Notes: generated by a model not told the origin, from the sequence alone. Counted from the first letter of the stretch, positions 37,588 through 45,481 are shown. The stretch: 64,000 nt of DNA from JBFLVU01 sp037444825 (GCA_037444825.1 JBBILR010000005.1:62001-126000); one strand, 5' to 3'. Made by a program: numbers and translations.

Positions 37588-39510
37588 TCAGGCGCCCCCG
37601 AGCTGGGGCGTGGGGGCGGGGGTTTTGGCGGGGACGGCAACGGGGGGGGCGGCCTCGGGGGCGGTTCCCGGGGCGGGGGCTTCCGGCGGGGAAGCCGCGG
37701 CGTCGGGCAGAGGCTGGCCCACGAGGAGCGCCTCGAACTCCTCCTTGTCGAGGACCTCCCGCTCCAGGAGGGCGTGGATCACCGCTTCCATCTTGTCCCG
37801 GTGCTCCTTCAGGATGGCCTCGGCCCGCTCCTTGGCCCTCAGCACGATCCGCTTGACCTCCTCGTCGATCTCCCGCGCCGTCTCGGAGGAGTACTGCCCC
37901 CAGGTGGGGGCGTCCCAGTAGGCGGCGATGGAGGTCCGCTCCCCCCGGTAGGCCAGGGGGCCCAGCTTGTCGCTCATCCCCCAGGCGGTGACCATCTTCC
38001 AGGCCATCTCCGTGGCCTTCTCGAAGTCGTTACCGGCGCCGGTGGTCACCGAGCCGATGAAGAGCTCCTCGGCGGTCCGGCCGCCCAGCATGACGGCGAT
38101 CTCGTCCTCCAGGTACTCCCGGGAGTAGTTGTACTTGTCGTCCATGGGGAGCTGCTGGGTGATGCCCAGCGCCATGCCCCGCGGCACGATGGAGACCTTG
38201 TGGATGGGGTCGGCGTGGGGGAGGTGGTAGGCGACGACGGCGTGGCCGGCCTCGTGGGTGGCCACCACCTTCTTGTCCTGCTCCGAGAGGATCATGGAGC
38301 GCCGCTCGGTGCCCATGAGGACCTTGTCCTTGGCGAACTCGAAGTCCTCCATCTCCACCGCCTTGGCGCCCCGGCGGGCGGCCCGCAGGGCCGCCTCGTT
38401 GCAGAGGTTGGCAAGGTCGGCGCCGGAGAAGCCGGGGGTGCCCCGGGCCAGGATGGAGAGGTCCACGTCGGGGCCCAGCTTGAGGGCCCGCACGTGGACG
38501 CCGAGGATCTCCTCCCGCCCCCGAAGGTCCGGCCGCGGGACGACGATGCGGCGGTCGAAGCGCCCCGGCCGGAGGAGGGCCTGGTCCAGGACGTCGGGGC
38601 GGTTGGTGGCGGCCACGATGATGACCCCCTCGTTGGCCTCGAAGCCGTCCATCTCCACGAGGAGCTGGTTGAGGGTCTGCTCCCGCTCCTCGTGGCCTCC
38701 CACGCTACCCACCCCCCGGTTCCGCCCCACGGCGTCGATCTCGTCGATGAAGACGATGCAGGGGGCGTTCTTCTTGGCCTGTTCGAAGAGGTCCCGGACC
38801 CGGCTGGCCCCCACCCCCACGAAGAGCTCCACGAACTCCGACCCGGAGATGGAGAAGAAGGGCACCCCCGCCTCCCCGGCGATGGCCTTGGCCAGGAGGG
38901 TCTTCCCCGTGCCGGGGCTCCCCATGAGGAGGACGCCCTTGGGGATCTTTCCGCCCAGCTTCTGGAACTTCTGGGGGTCCTTGAGGAAGTCGATGATCTC
39001 GTAGAGCTCCTCCTTGACCTCCTCGATGCCGGCCACGTCCTTGAAGGTGACCTTGTTCTTGGGTTCGGAGACCAGCCGGGCCTTGCTCTTTCCGAAGGAG
39101 AAGGCCTTGTTCCCCCCCTGCTGCATCTGGCGCATGAAGAAGATCCAGAAGCCGATGATGAGGACCACGGGGAGGATGTAGAAGAGGGCGAAGAGGTACT
39201 GGGAGGTGTTGGGCTCCTGGGCCCGGACGTCCACCCCTTTGGCCACCAGCAGGGGCGTGTAGTTCTGGAGGTCCGGCGGCAGGTTGGTGACGTAGAGGGA
39301 GGCCCCGTCCTGGGGCTCCTTGAGCTCCCCGCGGACGGTGGACCCCTTCACCACGGCCGTCTTGACCTGCCCGGCCTGGACCAGGGCGTCGAAGCGGCTG
39401 AAGGGGAGCTCCGCTTCCTTGAGGGTGGCTTTCTTGAGGAGGCCGATGGAGACGGCCACCACGACGAAGATCAGGGCCCAGAGGACCACGTTCCGAAGCT
39501 GCTGGTTCAC
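37588..39510 (-). CDS. ftsH: ATP-dependent zinc metalloprotease FtsH
   Basis: Membrane-anchored AAA+ protease that degrades misfolded membrane proteins and short-lived regulators. The 640-residue protein has two membrane helices (about residues 8-25 and 106-126) around a periplasmic domain, Walker A GSPGTGKT at 197-204, Walker B CIVFIDEID near 251-259, and the zinc motif HEAGH at 419-423. The C-terminal 35 residues are Pro/Ala-rich. GTG start with AAAGGAG. It lies between hpt and folP in the common tilS-hpt-ftsH-folP order. Confidence 0.97.
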   Translation of the reverse strand: MNQQLRNVVLWALIFVVVAVSIGLLKKATLKEAELPFSRFDALVQAGQVKTAVVKGSTVRGELKEPQDGASLYVTNLPPDLQNYTPLLVAKGVDVRAQEPNTSQYLFALFYILPVVLIIGFWIFFMRQMQQGGNKAFSFGKSKARLVSEPKNKVTFKDVAGIEEVKEELYEIIDFLKDPQKFQKLGGKIPKGVLLMGSPGTGKTLLAKAIAGEAGVPFFSISGSEFVELFVGVGASRVRDLFEQAKKNAPCIVFIDEIDAVGRNRGVGSVGGHEEREQTLNQLLVEMDGFEANEGVIIVAATNRPDVLDQALLRPGRFDRRIVVPRPDLRGREEILGVHVRALKLGPDVDLSILARGTPGFSGADLANLCNEAALRAARRGAKAVEMEDFEFAKDKVLMGTERRSMILSEQDKKVVATHEAGHAVVAYHLPHADPIHKVSIVPRGMALGITQQLPMDDKYNYSREYLEDEIAVMLGGRTAEELFIGSVTTGAGNDFEKATEMAWKMVTAWGMSDKLGPLAYRGERTSIAAYWDAPTWGQYSSETAREIDEEVKRIVLRAKERAEAILKEHRDKMEAVIHALLEREVLDKEEFEALLVGQPLPDAAASPPEAPAPGTAPEAAPPVAVPAKTPAPTPQLGGA

Positions 39511-39594
39511 CGGCGACTCCTTTCGGGGGCCCCCTTGCCGGGACGCGGCGGAAGCCCCCTTCCGCCAAGATGCAAAACGGGGCCGGAGGTCACC

Positions 39595-40113
39595 TCATTC
39601 CGGCTCCACCCAGGTGATGTACGGCAGGTTCCGGTACCGCTCCTCGAAGTCGAGCCCGTACCCCACCACGAACTTGTCGGGCACGGTGAAGCCCCGGTAG
39701 TGGACCGGAACGTCGATCCGCCGGGCCTCGGGCTTGTCCAGAAGGGCGCAGACCTTGAGGGAGGCGGGGGCCCGCTCGGCCTCCAGATGCTTCAGGAGGT
39801 AGTCGAGGGTGATCCCCGTGTCCACGATGTCCTCCACGATGAGCACGTGCCGTCCGGAGAGGTCCAGGCTGGAGGTGAAGAGGATGGAGGCGTGCTTGCC
39901 GTCCACCTGGCTCTTCATCTCGATGAGGGCCAGCCGGACGTCCCCCGGGATCCGCCGCATGAGGTCCGCCAGGAACGGGATGGCCCCCTTGAGGATGGCG
40001 CAGAGAACCAGGGGGCTCTTGCCCTGGTAGTCGCGGGCCACGGCCCGCGCCAGCTCCTCCACCCGCTGCTGGATCTGCTTTTCCGTAAACAGGATCCCCT
40101 GGGCCAGCTTCAT
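39595..40113 (-). CDS. hpt: Hypoxanthine phosphoribosyltransferase
   Basis: Salvages hypoxanthine (and often guanine) to the nucleotide with PRPP. The 172-residue type I phosphoribosyltransferase has the PRPP loop VLIVEDIVDTGITL near residues 91-104, the ILKGA loop and the DKPEARR/VPDKFVVGYGLD C-terminal motifs, as in bacterial Hpt. ATGA overlap with tilS, the usual partner in many bacteria. GGGAGGAACC site upstream of the ATG. Confidence 0.95.
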   Translation of the reverse strand: MKLAQGILFTEKQIQQRVEELARAVARDYQGKSPLVLCAILKGAIPFLADLMRRIPGDVRLALIEMKSQVDGKHASILFTSSLDLSGRHVLIVEDIVDTGITLDYLLKHLEAERAPASLKVCALLDKPEARRIDVPVHYRGFTVPDKFVVGYGLDFEERYRNLPYITWVEPE

Positions 40114-41099
40114 GGTTCCTCCCGGCGGGGGCCCACGGCGAGGCGCCCCCGTTCCCGGCGGCCTTCCCACCCCCCCGGCAGGGCCACCACGGCCCCGGGG
40201 CGGCAGAGGCGGAGGTGCCAGAGGGCCCGGAAGTGCCGTTCCGAAAGGCCCCTCAGGCTTCCCCGCGCCCGCGCGATCCCCTCCCGCAGGGCCCTCAGGC
40301 CCTCGCCTTCGGAGAGCGCCGCGAGGTCCGCACAGGGGTAATATAGGCGATCCCCTTCCAGAACCGCAACTTCCGGCAGGGGAGCCGGCGTCTCCAGGGC
40401 CGCCAGGCGGGCCAGCGCCCCCAGGCGCCGGGTGAAGCCGGGGAGTCGCTCCTCCAGGATGGGGAGGACCTCCCGCCGCACCCGGTTTCGCAGGAACCTC
40501 CGGTCGGCGTTGGAGGAGTCCTCCAGGTAGGCCAGTCCCGCTTCCGAGGCGGCCCGCCGGAGCTCCTCCCCCGTGAAGGAGAGGACCGGCCGAAGGACCC
40601 GCCCGGCCACGGGCCGGATCCCCGCCAGTCCGCCGGGTCCCGTCCCCCGGTGAATGCGCAGGAGGACCGTCTCCGCCTGGTCGTCGAGGGAGTGGGCGGT
40701 GGCGACGAAGTCCCACCGCTCCTCCTCCCGCAGGTCCTCCAGGGCCCCGTAGCGGACCTGCCGGGCCCACTGCTCCAGGCTCTCCCCCCGGGGAGGCCTC
40801 CCCGGGATCCTCAGGGAGCGGAAGGGAAGGCCCAGGCCGGCGGCCAGGTCGTGGACCGCCCGTTCGTCCCGGTCGGCCTCTTCCCCCCGGAGGTTGTGGT
40901 GGACGTGGGCCAGGCCCAGCTCCAGGTCGGGGCGGGGAAGGGCCGAGAGGAAGAGGGCCGTCATGCCCACCGAATCGCCGCCGCCGGAGACCGCCAGGAG
41001 AACGCGGTGGCCGTCCTGCAGGGGTAGGTCGTTGAGGGCGGAGCGGAAGCGCTTGAGGAGGGGGTGGTGGCGGTGCAGGGACTTGAACCCCGGACACAA
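40110..41099 (-). CDS. tilS: tRNA(Ile)-lysidine synthetase; start codon unresolved inside the upstream tRNA gene
   Basis: Attaches lysine to C34 of tRNA-Ile(CAU), changing its reading from AUG to AUA. The N-type ATP-pyrophosphatase motif SGGGDS and HVHHNLRGEEAD, RYGAL and TAHSLDDQAET blocks are clear. The protein is short, lacking the E. coli C-terminal domains. The frame is open upstream through the whole tRNA gene, yet no ATG, GTG or TTG exists between the tRNA 3' end and the PP-loop. In-frame options are TTG at 41099 (inside the tRNA; used here), CTG at 41076-41078 or CTG at 41019-41021; ATG 41156 lies in the promoter -10. Residues LLKRFRSALNDLPLQDGHRV just after the tRNA look like a normal TilS N-terminus. 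hpt follows by ATGA. Confidence 0.88.
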   Translation of the reverse strand: MCPGFKSLHRHHPLLKRFRSALNDLPLQDGHRVLLAVSGGGDSVGMTALFLSALPRPDLELGLAHVHHNLRGEEADRDERAVHDLAAGLGLPFRSLRIPGRPPRGESLEQWARQVRYGALEDLREEERWDFVATAHSLDDQAETVLLRIHRGTGPGGLAGIRPVAGRVLRPVLSFTGEELRRAASEAGLAYLEDSSNADRRFLRNRVRREVLPILEERLPGFTRRLGALARLAALETPAPLPEVAVLEGDRLYYPCADLAALSEGEGLRALREGIARARGSLRGLSERHFRALWHLRLCRPGAVVALPGGWEGRRERGRLAVGPRREEP

Positions 41100-41141
41100 C
41101 GGATATGAGCCGTTTGCTCTAACCAGCTGAGCTACACCGCC
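41065..41141 (-). tRNA. tRNA with CAU anticodon (elongator Met, or Ile2)
   Basis: A complete 77-nt cloverleaf including encoded CCA. The acceptor stem is GGCGGTG/CACCGCC with discriminator A. The D arm is GCTC...GAGC, the anticodon stem AACGG/CCGTT and the loop CTCATAT (anticodon CAT), with a 5-nt variable region. The T arm is CGGGG/CCCTG with loop TTCAAGT. The acceptor sequence resembles elongator tRNA-Met of many bacteria. A CAU anticodon next to tilS also raises tRNA-Ile2, the TilS substrate; sequence alone does not settle it. The tilS reading frame runs through the gene. Confidence 0.95.
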
Positions 41142-41151
41142 CCGGCCCTTT

Positions 41152-41181
41152 AGCATAGGGCATCCTCCCCCCGTTCGTCAA
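41152..41181 (-). promoter_or_regulatory. Sigma-70-type promoter of tRNA(CAU)-tilS operon
   Basis: On the minus strand TTGACG (41181-41176) and TATGCT (41157-41152) with an 18-bp spacer. The predicted start point is near 41145, only about 4 nt before the mature tRNA 5' end. It therefore drives the tRNA and, as no terminator follows the tRNA, tilS, hpt and ftsH as well. Confidence 0.78.
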
Positions 41182-41245
41182 TGGGCGCGGCGGCCGTAAC
41201 GGAGCCGTTCATTCGGCGTCCACCCCCTCCACCCGCCGGTCCGCC

Positions 41246-41857
41246 TCACCCTCCGTCGTTCATCTGCCAGAGGTACCAGCAGGCGTAGGAACGGTAGGGC
41301 CGCCAAGGATCCCCCAGGGGTTCCGTCTCCTGGGGGGACGGCGGGGCGGGGAGGCGCAGGAGCCCCTGCAGCCCCTTGCGCAATCCGAGGTCCGCCGCCG
41401 GCCACACGTCGGGGCGCCGCAGGGCGAAGATCAACGCCATGTGGGCGGTCCACGGGCCGATGCCCTTGACGGCGGTGAGCGCTTCCACCACGTCGCCGTC
41501 GGCCATCCCCTCCAGAGCCACGAGGTCCAGCCTTCCGGAGAGGACCGCCTCGCAGAGGGCCTTCACCGTCCCCGCCTTGGCCCGGGAGAAGCCCAGGGCC
41601 CGCAGGGAGGCCTCCGGCGTCGCGAGGATCCGGGAGGGGTCGGGGAACCCCGGCCCCTGCTGGTCGCGAAAGCGCTCAAAGAGGACCCGCGCCACCCTGG
41701 CCGAGAGCTGCTGGGCCAGAACCGCCTCCAGCAGGTTGTGCAGGAGGTCCTGCCGGGAGTACTCGTGGAAGCGGGGGGGGCCGGTCCGGGCGATGAGGGC
41801 CCGGAGTCGGGGGTCTCTTCGCAGAAAGGTGAGGGCCCTGCGGTCTCGCTCGTCCAT
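41246..41857 (-). CDS. HhH-GPD DNA glycosylase (AlkA-like 3-methyladenine DNA glycosylase II)
   Basis: Base-excision repair enzyme removing alkylated bases. The 203-residue protein has the helix-hairpin-helix LTAVKGIGPWTAHMAL and, 18 residues later, catalytic Asp in PAADLGL. It also has EAVLAQQLSARVA in the first helices, where AlkA-type enzymes have a conserved Q-Q. It lacks the N-terminal domain of E. coli AlkA, matching the short bacterial and archaeal forms. No iron-sulphur cysteines follow, so EndoIII/MutY can be excluded. It lies upstream of the tRNA-tilS promoter and diverges from the cyclophilin gene. Confidence 0.9.
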   Translation of the reverse strand: MDERDRRALTFLRRDPRLRALIARTGPPRFHEYSRQDLLHNLLEAVLAQQLSARVARVLFERFRDQQGPGFPDPSRILATPEASLRALGFSRAKAGTVKALCEAVLSGRLDLVALEGMADGDVVEALTAVKGIGPWTAHMALIFALRRPDVWPAADLGLRKGLQGLLRLPAPPSPQETEPLGDPWRPYRSYACWYLWQMNDGG

Positions 41858-41923
41858 GGCGTCTCCCTTCCCCCACCCTACCACGGACATGGCGGGAGAA
41901 AAACGGCGCTCCGGCCCGGGTGG

Positions 41924-41929
41924 TACACT
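41924..41929 (+). promoter_or_regulatory. Candidate -10 element of the cyclophilin gene
   Basis: TACACT lies 22 bp before the ATG, with AAAGGAGG between. No acceptable -35 is seen. The spacer 41858-41951 contains nothing else. Confidence 0.4.
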
Positions 41930-41951
41930 CTCCCCCGAAAGGAGGCCCGCC

Positions 41952-42419
41952 ATGGCCACCGTGACGCTCCACACGAACCGCGGAGACATCCGCCTGAAGC
42001 TCTTCGACGACAAGGCCCCCAAGGCCTCGGAAAACTTCGCCACCCTGGCCCGGACCGGGAAGTACGACGGGGTGATCTTCCACCGGGTCATCGACGGCTT
42101 CATGATCCAGGGGGGCGACCCCACGGGGACGGGCCGCGGGGGACAGTCCATCTGGGGCAAGCCCTTCGAGGACGAGGTGAAGACCGGCCTCTCCTTCACC
42201 AAGAAAGGCCTTCTGGCCATGGCCAACGCCGGGCCCAACACCAACGGGAGCCAGTTTTTCATCACCTTGGCCCCCACGGGCTGGCTCGACGGCCGCCACA
42301 CGATCTTCGGAGAGGTGGAGGAGGGGATGGAGGTGGTGGAAGCCATCGGGAGGAGCCGGACCGGTCCCGGCGACCGCCCCCTGGAGAAGGTGGTCATCGA
42401 GCGGTGCACCGTGGCGTGA
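41952..42419 (+). CDS. ppi: Cyclophilin-type peptidyl-prolyl cis-trans isomerase
   Basis: Catalyses proline isomerisation in folding. A 155-residue single-domain cyclophilin without signal peptide, so cytosolic. Conserved active-site blocks are present: FHRVIDGFMIQGGDPTGTG near residues 44-62, AMANAGPNTNGSQFFIT near 92-108 and LDGRHTIFGEV. The C-terminus shows the usual VIERC-type strand. AAAGGAGG precedes the ATG. It appears monocistronic. Confidence 0.95.
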   Translation: MATVTLHTNRGDIRLKLFDDKAPKASENFATLARTGKYDGVIFHRVIDGFMIQGGDPTGTGRGGQSIWGKPFEDEVKTGLSFTKKGLLAMANAGPNTNGSQFFITLAPTGWLDGRHTIFGEVEEGMEVVEAIGRSRTGPGDRPLEKVVIERCTVA

Positions 42420-42482
42420 AGGCGGAAGGAAGCCTTGGCGTGGACGCGTTCCCCCGCCCAGAAGGCTCCCGGCCGGCCGAGG

Positions 42483-42511
42483 TTGACCGACATTCTTCGA
42501 AATCATAGAAT
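42483..42511 (+). promoter_or_regulatory. Sigma-70-type promoter before the nucleotidyltransferase pair and dehydrogenase
   Basis: TTGACC (42483-42488) and TAGAAT (42506-42511) with a 17-bp spacer. A direct repeat TTAAGGC lies just downstream at about 42511-42527, spanning the predicted start point, and may be an operator. It is the clearest promoter upstream of the overlapping genes 42551-44389. Confidence 0.78.
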
Positions 42512-42550
42512 TAAGGCCTTTAAGGCTCCGCTGGGCCGGGAAGGGAAACC

Positions 42551-42808
42551 GTGGCCGAAAAGAAGCGGAAGCGGAAGGTGACCGTTCGGGTGGCCCGCTC
42601 GTGGGAGGGGGCCGAACGCCTCGACGACGAGTGGTGGGAGCGGTTCACGCCGGACGAGAAGGCCGCCATGGTGTGGGGTTTGACCCTGGACGCCTTGGCC
42701 ATCAAGGGGATCACCCATGAGCCGAGACTACGCCGATCTCGTTGCCGCATTAAACGGGCAAGGGGCTCGGTATCTGCTCGTCGGAGCCTTCGCGGTCGCC
42801 TTCCATAG
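42551..42808 (+). CDS. Small partner protein of a nucleotidyltransferase (possible toxin-antitoxin-like pair)
   Basis: An 85-residue protein beginning at GTG with AAGGGA upstream. The basic N-terminus is followed by a segment with DDEWWERFTPDEKAAMVW and a C-terminal EPRLRRSRCRIKR. This pattern recurs in small proteins encoded just before minimal nucleotidyltransferases. The frame overlaps the next gene by 92 bp; the RRSxxRI end resembles that of relatives, so the overlap is probably real rather than a sequencing error. I cannot assign it as toxin or antitoxin. Confidence 0.6.
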   Translation: MAEKKRKRKVTVRVARSWEGAERLDDEWWERFTPDEKAAMVWGLTLDALAIKGITHEPRLRRSRCRIKRARGSVSARRSLRGRLP

Positions 42809-43208
42809 CCGTCCCCGCTTCACCAAGGACCTGGACGTCTGGGTGGAGCCCACCGCCGAAAATGCCAAGAGGGTCCGCCAGGCCCTGTCGGCCTTCGGGG
42901 TCCCGGCCCGGCACCTGGAGGAGATGGACTTCACGGCGAAAGGCATGGTGTTTCAAATCGGCGGGGCGCCGGCCCGAATCGACCTCTGGACCGAAGTGGA
43001 GCCGCTGGACTTTTCCGGGTGTTGGGGGCGCAGGCGCGAAGGCCTGTTCCTGGACCAGCCCGCCTTCTATCTGGGGGTGGAGGATCTCCTCGCCTGCAAG
43101 CGATTCGCGAACCGGCCCAAGGACCGCCTGGACGTCCCCATGCTGGAAAAGGCGCGCCAGGCCGTGGTCCGCAAGGCCCCGCGAAAGAGAAAGGGACCCA
43201 CGAGATGA
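42717..43208 (+). CDS. Minimal nucleotidyltransferase-fold protein
   Basis: A 163-residue protein with a nucleotidyltransferase-type core: VGAFAVAFHSRPRFTKDLDVWV holds the substrate-loop Gly and the DxD metal pair (residues about 22-43), and FQIGGAPARIDLW fits the later Asp strand. It resembles the DUF6036/AbiEii-like proteins found as two-gene modules in many genomes, some of which act as toxin-antitoxin systems. Codon composition appears slightly less GC-rich than the neighbours. Its stop overlaps the dehydrogenase start by ATGA, so a probable accessory module has become coupled to a metabolic gene. Confidence 0.72.
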   Translation: MSRDYADLVAALNGQGARYLLVGAFAVAFHSRPRFTKDLDVWVEPTAENAKRVRQALSAFGVPARHLEEMDFTAKGMVFQIGGAPARIDLWTEVEPLDFSGCWGRRREGLFLDQPAFYLGVEDLLACKRFANRPKDRLDVPMLEKARQAVVRKAPRKRKGPTR

Positions 43209-44389
43209 GCCACTACACCGTCGTCACCCTGCCCGGGGACGGGATCGGCAAGGTCGTCCTCCCCGAGGCGGTCAGGATCCTCGAAAAGGCGGGCTTTCCG
43301 GCCGACTACGTCCACGGGGACATCGGCTGGGACTTCTGGTGCCGCGAGGGCAACCCCCTCCCCGACCGGACGGTGAAACTCCTCGAGCAACACCGCCTGG
43401 GCCTCTTCGGAGCCATCACGAGCAAGCCCAAATGGGACGCCGAGGCGGAGCTGGACCCTCAGCTCCGGGGGAAGGGGCTCGTCTACTTCAGCCCCATCGT
43501 GGCCATGCGCCAGCGCTTCGACCTGGACCTCTGCGTCCGCCCCTGCCGCTCCTTCCCCGGAAACCCCCTCAACTTCGTCCGGAAGACCCTGGACGGGGGC
43601 TTCGAGGAACCCAAGGTGGACGTGGTGATCTTCCGCCAAGGAACGGAGGGCTCCTACGCGGGGGTGGAGTGGACCGATCCGCCGCAGAACGTCCGGGAGG
43701 CCTTCGCGACCCACAAGAAGTTCCAGGGGTTCGCCCGGGTGAAGGGCGAGGACCTGGCCATTTCCACCCGCATCGTCACCCGGGAGGCCACCCGCCGGGT
43801 GGTGCGCGAGGCCTTCGAGTACGCCAAGCGCTTCGGGTACAAGAGCGTCACCGTGGCGGAGAAACCCAACGTCCTGCGGGAGACCTCGGGGATGTTCGAG
43901 CTGGAGGCCAGGAAGATCGCGGCGGAGTACCCCGGCGTGGCCCTCTGGTCGGTGAACATCGACGCCATCATGATGTGGCTCACCAAGAACCCCGAGGAGT
44001 ACGGCGTCTTCGTCTGCGAAAACCTCTTCGGTGACATCCTCTCCGACGCCTTCGCCGGTCTCGTGGGCGGTCTGGGCTTCGCGTGCTCCGGGAACATCGG
44101 CCGCGAGTGCGCCGTCTTCGAGCCCACCCACGGCAGCGCGCCCAAGTACGAGAAGCTCAGCCCCTCCATCGTGAACCCCATCGCCATGATCCTCTCCGCC
44201 GCCATGCTCTGCGACCACGTGGGCGAACGGGCCATCGGGGACAGGATCCGCAACGCCGTGGCGGAGGTGGTGGCCGAAGGAAAGGTCCGGACCTACGACA
44301 TGCTCCGCCTGCCGGGGGGGGCCGGCGTGTTCGCCCGGGGGGCCTGCACCACCCAGCAGATGACCGACGCCATCCTGGCCCGGCTCTGA
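43205..44389 (+). CDS. Isocitrate/isopropylmalate-type beta-decarboxylating dehydrogenase
   Basis: A 394-residue member of the family that oxidatively decarboxylates isocitrate, isopropylmalate or homoisocitrate. Visible elements: LPGDGIGK at residues 9-16, VRPCRSFPG, the metal Asp block ENLFGDILSDAFAGLVGG and FEPTHGSAPKY for NAD(P). In isocitrate dehydrogenases the substrate helix is S-x-N-x-x-x-R; here it is SPIVAMR (96-102), keeping Ser and Arg but with Ile for Asn, and it is not the LL-type of LeuB either. Specificity is therefore open. Neighbouring aconitase and citrate-lyase genes favour isocitrate. Coupled by ATGA to the nucleotidyltransferase gene. Confidence 0.85.
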   Translation: MSHYTVVTLPGDGIGKVVLPEAVRILEKAGFPADYVHGDIGWDFWCREGNPLPDRTVKLLEQHRLGLFGAITSKPKWDAEAELDPQLRGKGLVYFSPIVAMRQRFDLDLCVRPCRSFPGNPLNFVRKTLDGGFEEPKVDVVIFRQGTEGSYAGVEWTDPPQNVREAFATHKKFQGFARVKGEDLAISTRIVTREATRRVVREAFEYAKRFGYKSVTVAEKPNVLRETSGMFELEARKIAAEYPGVALWSVNIDAIMMWLTKNPEEYGVFVCENLFGDILSDAFAGLVGGLGFACSGNIGRECAVFEPTHGSAPKYEKLSPSIVNPIAMILSAAMLCDHVGERAIGDRIRNAVAEVVAEGKVRTYDMLRLPGGAGVFARGACTTQQMTDAILARL

Positions 44390-44422
44390 CGGGGGCCTGA
44401 AACCCCGTCCGCGGAGAAGCCC

Positions 44423-45406
44423 ATGCGCCACCCCAAGGTGTACGACAGCCCGCTGGACCTGGTGGGGGAAACCCCCATGGTCCGCCTCCGGAAGGTCACG
44501 GCGGGGCTTCAAGCCGAGGTCTTCGCCAAACTCGAGTTCTTCAACCCCATGGGGAGCATCAAGGACCGGGCGGCCCTCCACATGATCCGCCGGGCGGCGG
44601 AGGACGGCCGCCTGAAACCCGGGGACCTGATCCTGGAGAACTCCTCCGGAAACACCGCCCTGGGCCTCGCCCTGGTGGCCATCCAGATGGGCTACCGCCT
44701 GAAGGTGGTGGTGCGGGACCGCATCAGCCCCGAGAAGCTGCGGCAGCTCGAGGCTTTGGGGGTGGAGGTCTTCAAGGTGGACAGCACCCTCCCCCCCGAG
44801 CACCCCGATTCCTACAACCAGATCACGCCCCGGCTGGCGCAACAGACCCCCGGATGCTACTTTCCCGACCAGCACAACAACCGGGAGAACAACGAGGCCC
44901 ACTACCTCACCACGGGCCCCGAAATCTGGGAGCAGATGGAGGGCCGGATCGACGTCCTGGTGGCGGGCATGGGGACCGGGGGGACGGTGGGCGGGGTGGC
45001 CCGCTACCTCAAGGAGCGGGACGAGAGGATCCGGGTGGTGGCCGTGGACGTGGAGGGCTCGGTCTTCGCCCACTACTTCCGCACGGGGGAGCGGTGCGAA
45101 CCCAGGCCGTACCTCCTGGAGGGGCTCGGCGACGAGTTCCTCATCGGCTGCGCCGATTTTTCCCACGTGGACGAGGTGGTCACCGTCAGCGACCGGGACG
45201 CCTTCCTCACCTGCCGGGAGCTGGTGCGCCGGGAGGGAATCCTGGCGGGGGGCTCCAGCGGGGCCGCCCTGTGGGCCGCCCTCCGGCTGGCTCGGGAGCT
45301 AAGCCGGCCCGCCCGCATCGTGACCATCTTTCCCGACGGGGCCTCCCGCTACCTCAGCACCATCTTCGACGACGGCTGGATGCGCGCCCACGGCTTTCTG
45401 GAGTGA
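44423..45406 (+). CDS. PLP-dependent cysteine synthase / cystathionine beta-synthase family protein
   Basis: A 327-residue fold-type II PLP enzyme. The PLP lysine is in MGSIKDRAA (about residue 48), the phosphate-binding loop is GTGGTVGG near 183-190, and SSGNTALG and GGSSGAA blocks match cysteine synthases and cystathionine beta-synthases. There is no CBS domain. The insertion HNNRENNEAHY is of the type seen in cystathionine beta-synthases, so that activity is at least as likely as O-acetylserine sulfhydrylase. It follows the dehydrogenase by 33 bp with GGAG; the metabolic link to that cluster is unclear. Confidence 0.88.
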   Translation: MRHPKVYDSPLDLVGETPMVRLRKVTAGLQAEVFAKLEFFNPMGSIKDRAALHMIRRAAEDGRLKPGDLILENSSGNTALGLALVAIQMGYRLKVVVRDRISPEKLRQLEALGVEVFKVDSTLPPEHPDSYNQITPRLAQQTPGCYFPDQHNNRENNEAHYLTTGPEIWEQMEGRIDVLVAGMGTGGTVGGVARYLKERDERIRVVAVDVEGSVFAHYFRTGERCEPRPYLLEGLGDEFLIGCADFSHVDEVVTVSDRDAFLTCRELVRREGILAGGSSGAALWAALRLARELSRPARIVTIFPDGASRYLSTIFDDGWMRAHGFLE

Positions 45407-45421
45407 GGCCGGCGCGCGCCG

Positions 45422-45450
45422 TTGAGACCCCCGGTCCCCCGTGACACAAT
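45422..45450 (+). promoter_or_regulatory. Candidate promoter of the HD-domain gene
   Basis: TTGAGA (45422-45427) and CACAAT (45445-45450) with a 17-bp spacer, about 31 bp before the ATG. Both hexamers are two bases or fewer from consensus. Confidence 0.6.
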
Positions 45451-45481
45451 GGGGACCCTCGGGCTCTGGGGAGACAAGTCC

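Noticed and set aside
37575..37640. ATG 37640 as the folP start
   Set aside because: It would overlap ftsH by 53 bp and add a Pro-rich tail; GTG 37574 has a strong ribosome site just after the ftsH stop.
41065..41141. Firm assignment of the tRNA as tRNA-Ile2
   Set aside because: The CAU anticodon and tilS linkage are suggestive, but the GGCGGTG acceptor stem resembles elongator tRNA-Met; identity left open.
41154..41156. ATG 41156 as the tilS start
   Set aside because: It lies within the TATGCT -10 of the tRNA promoter, upstream of the predicted transcript start, and would translate the whole tRNA.
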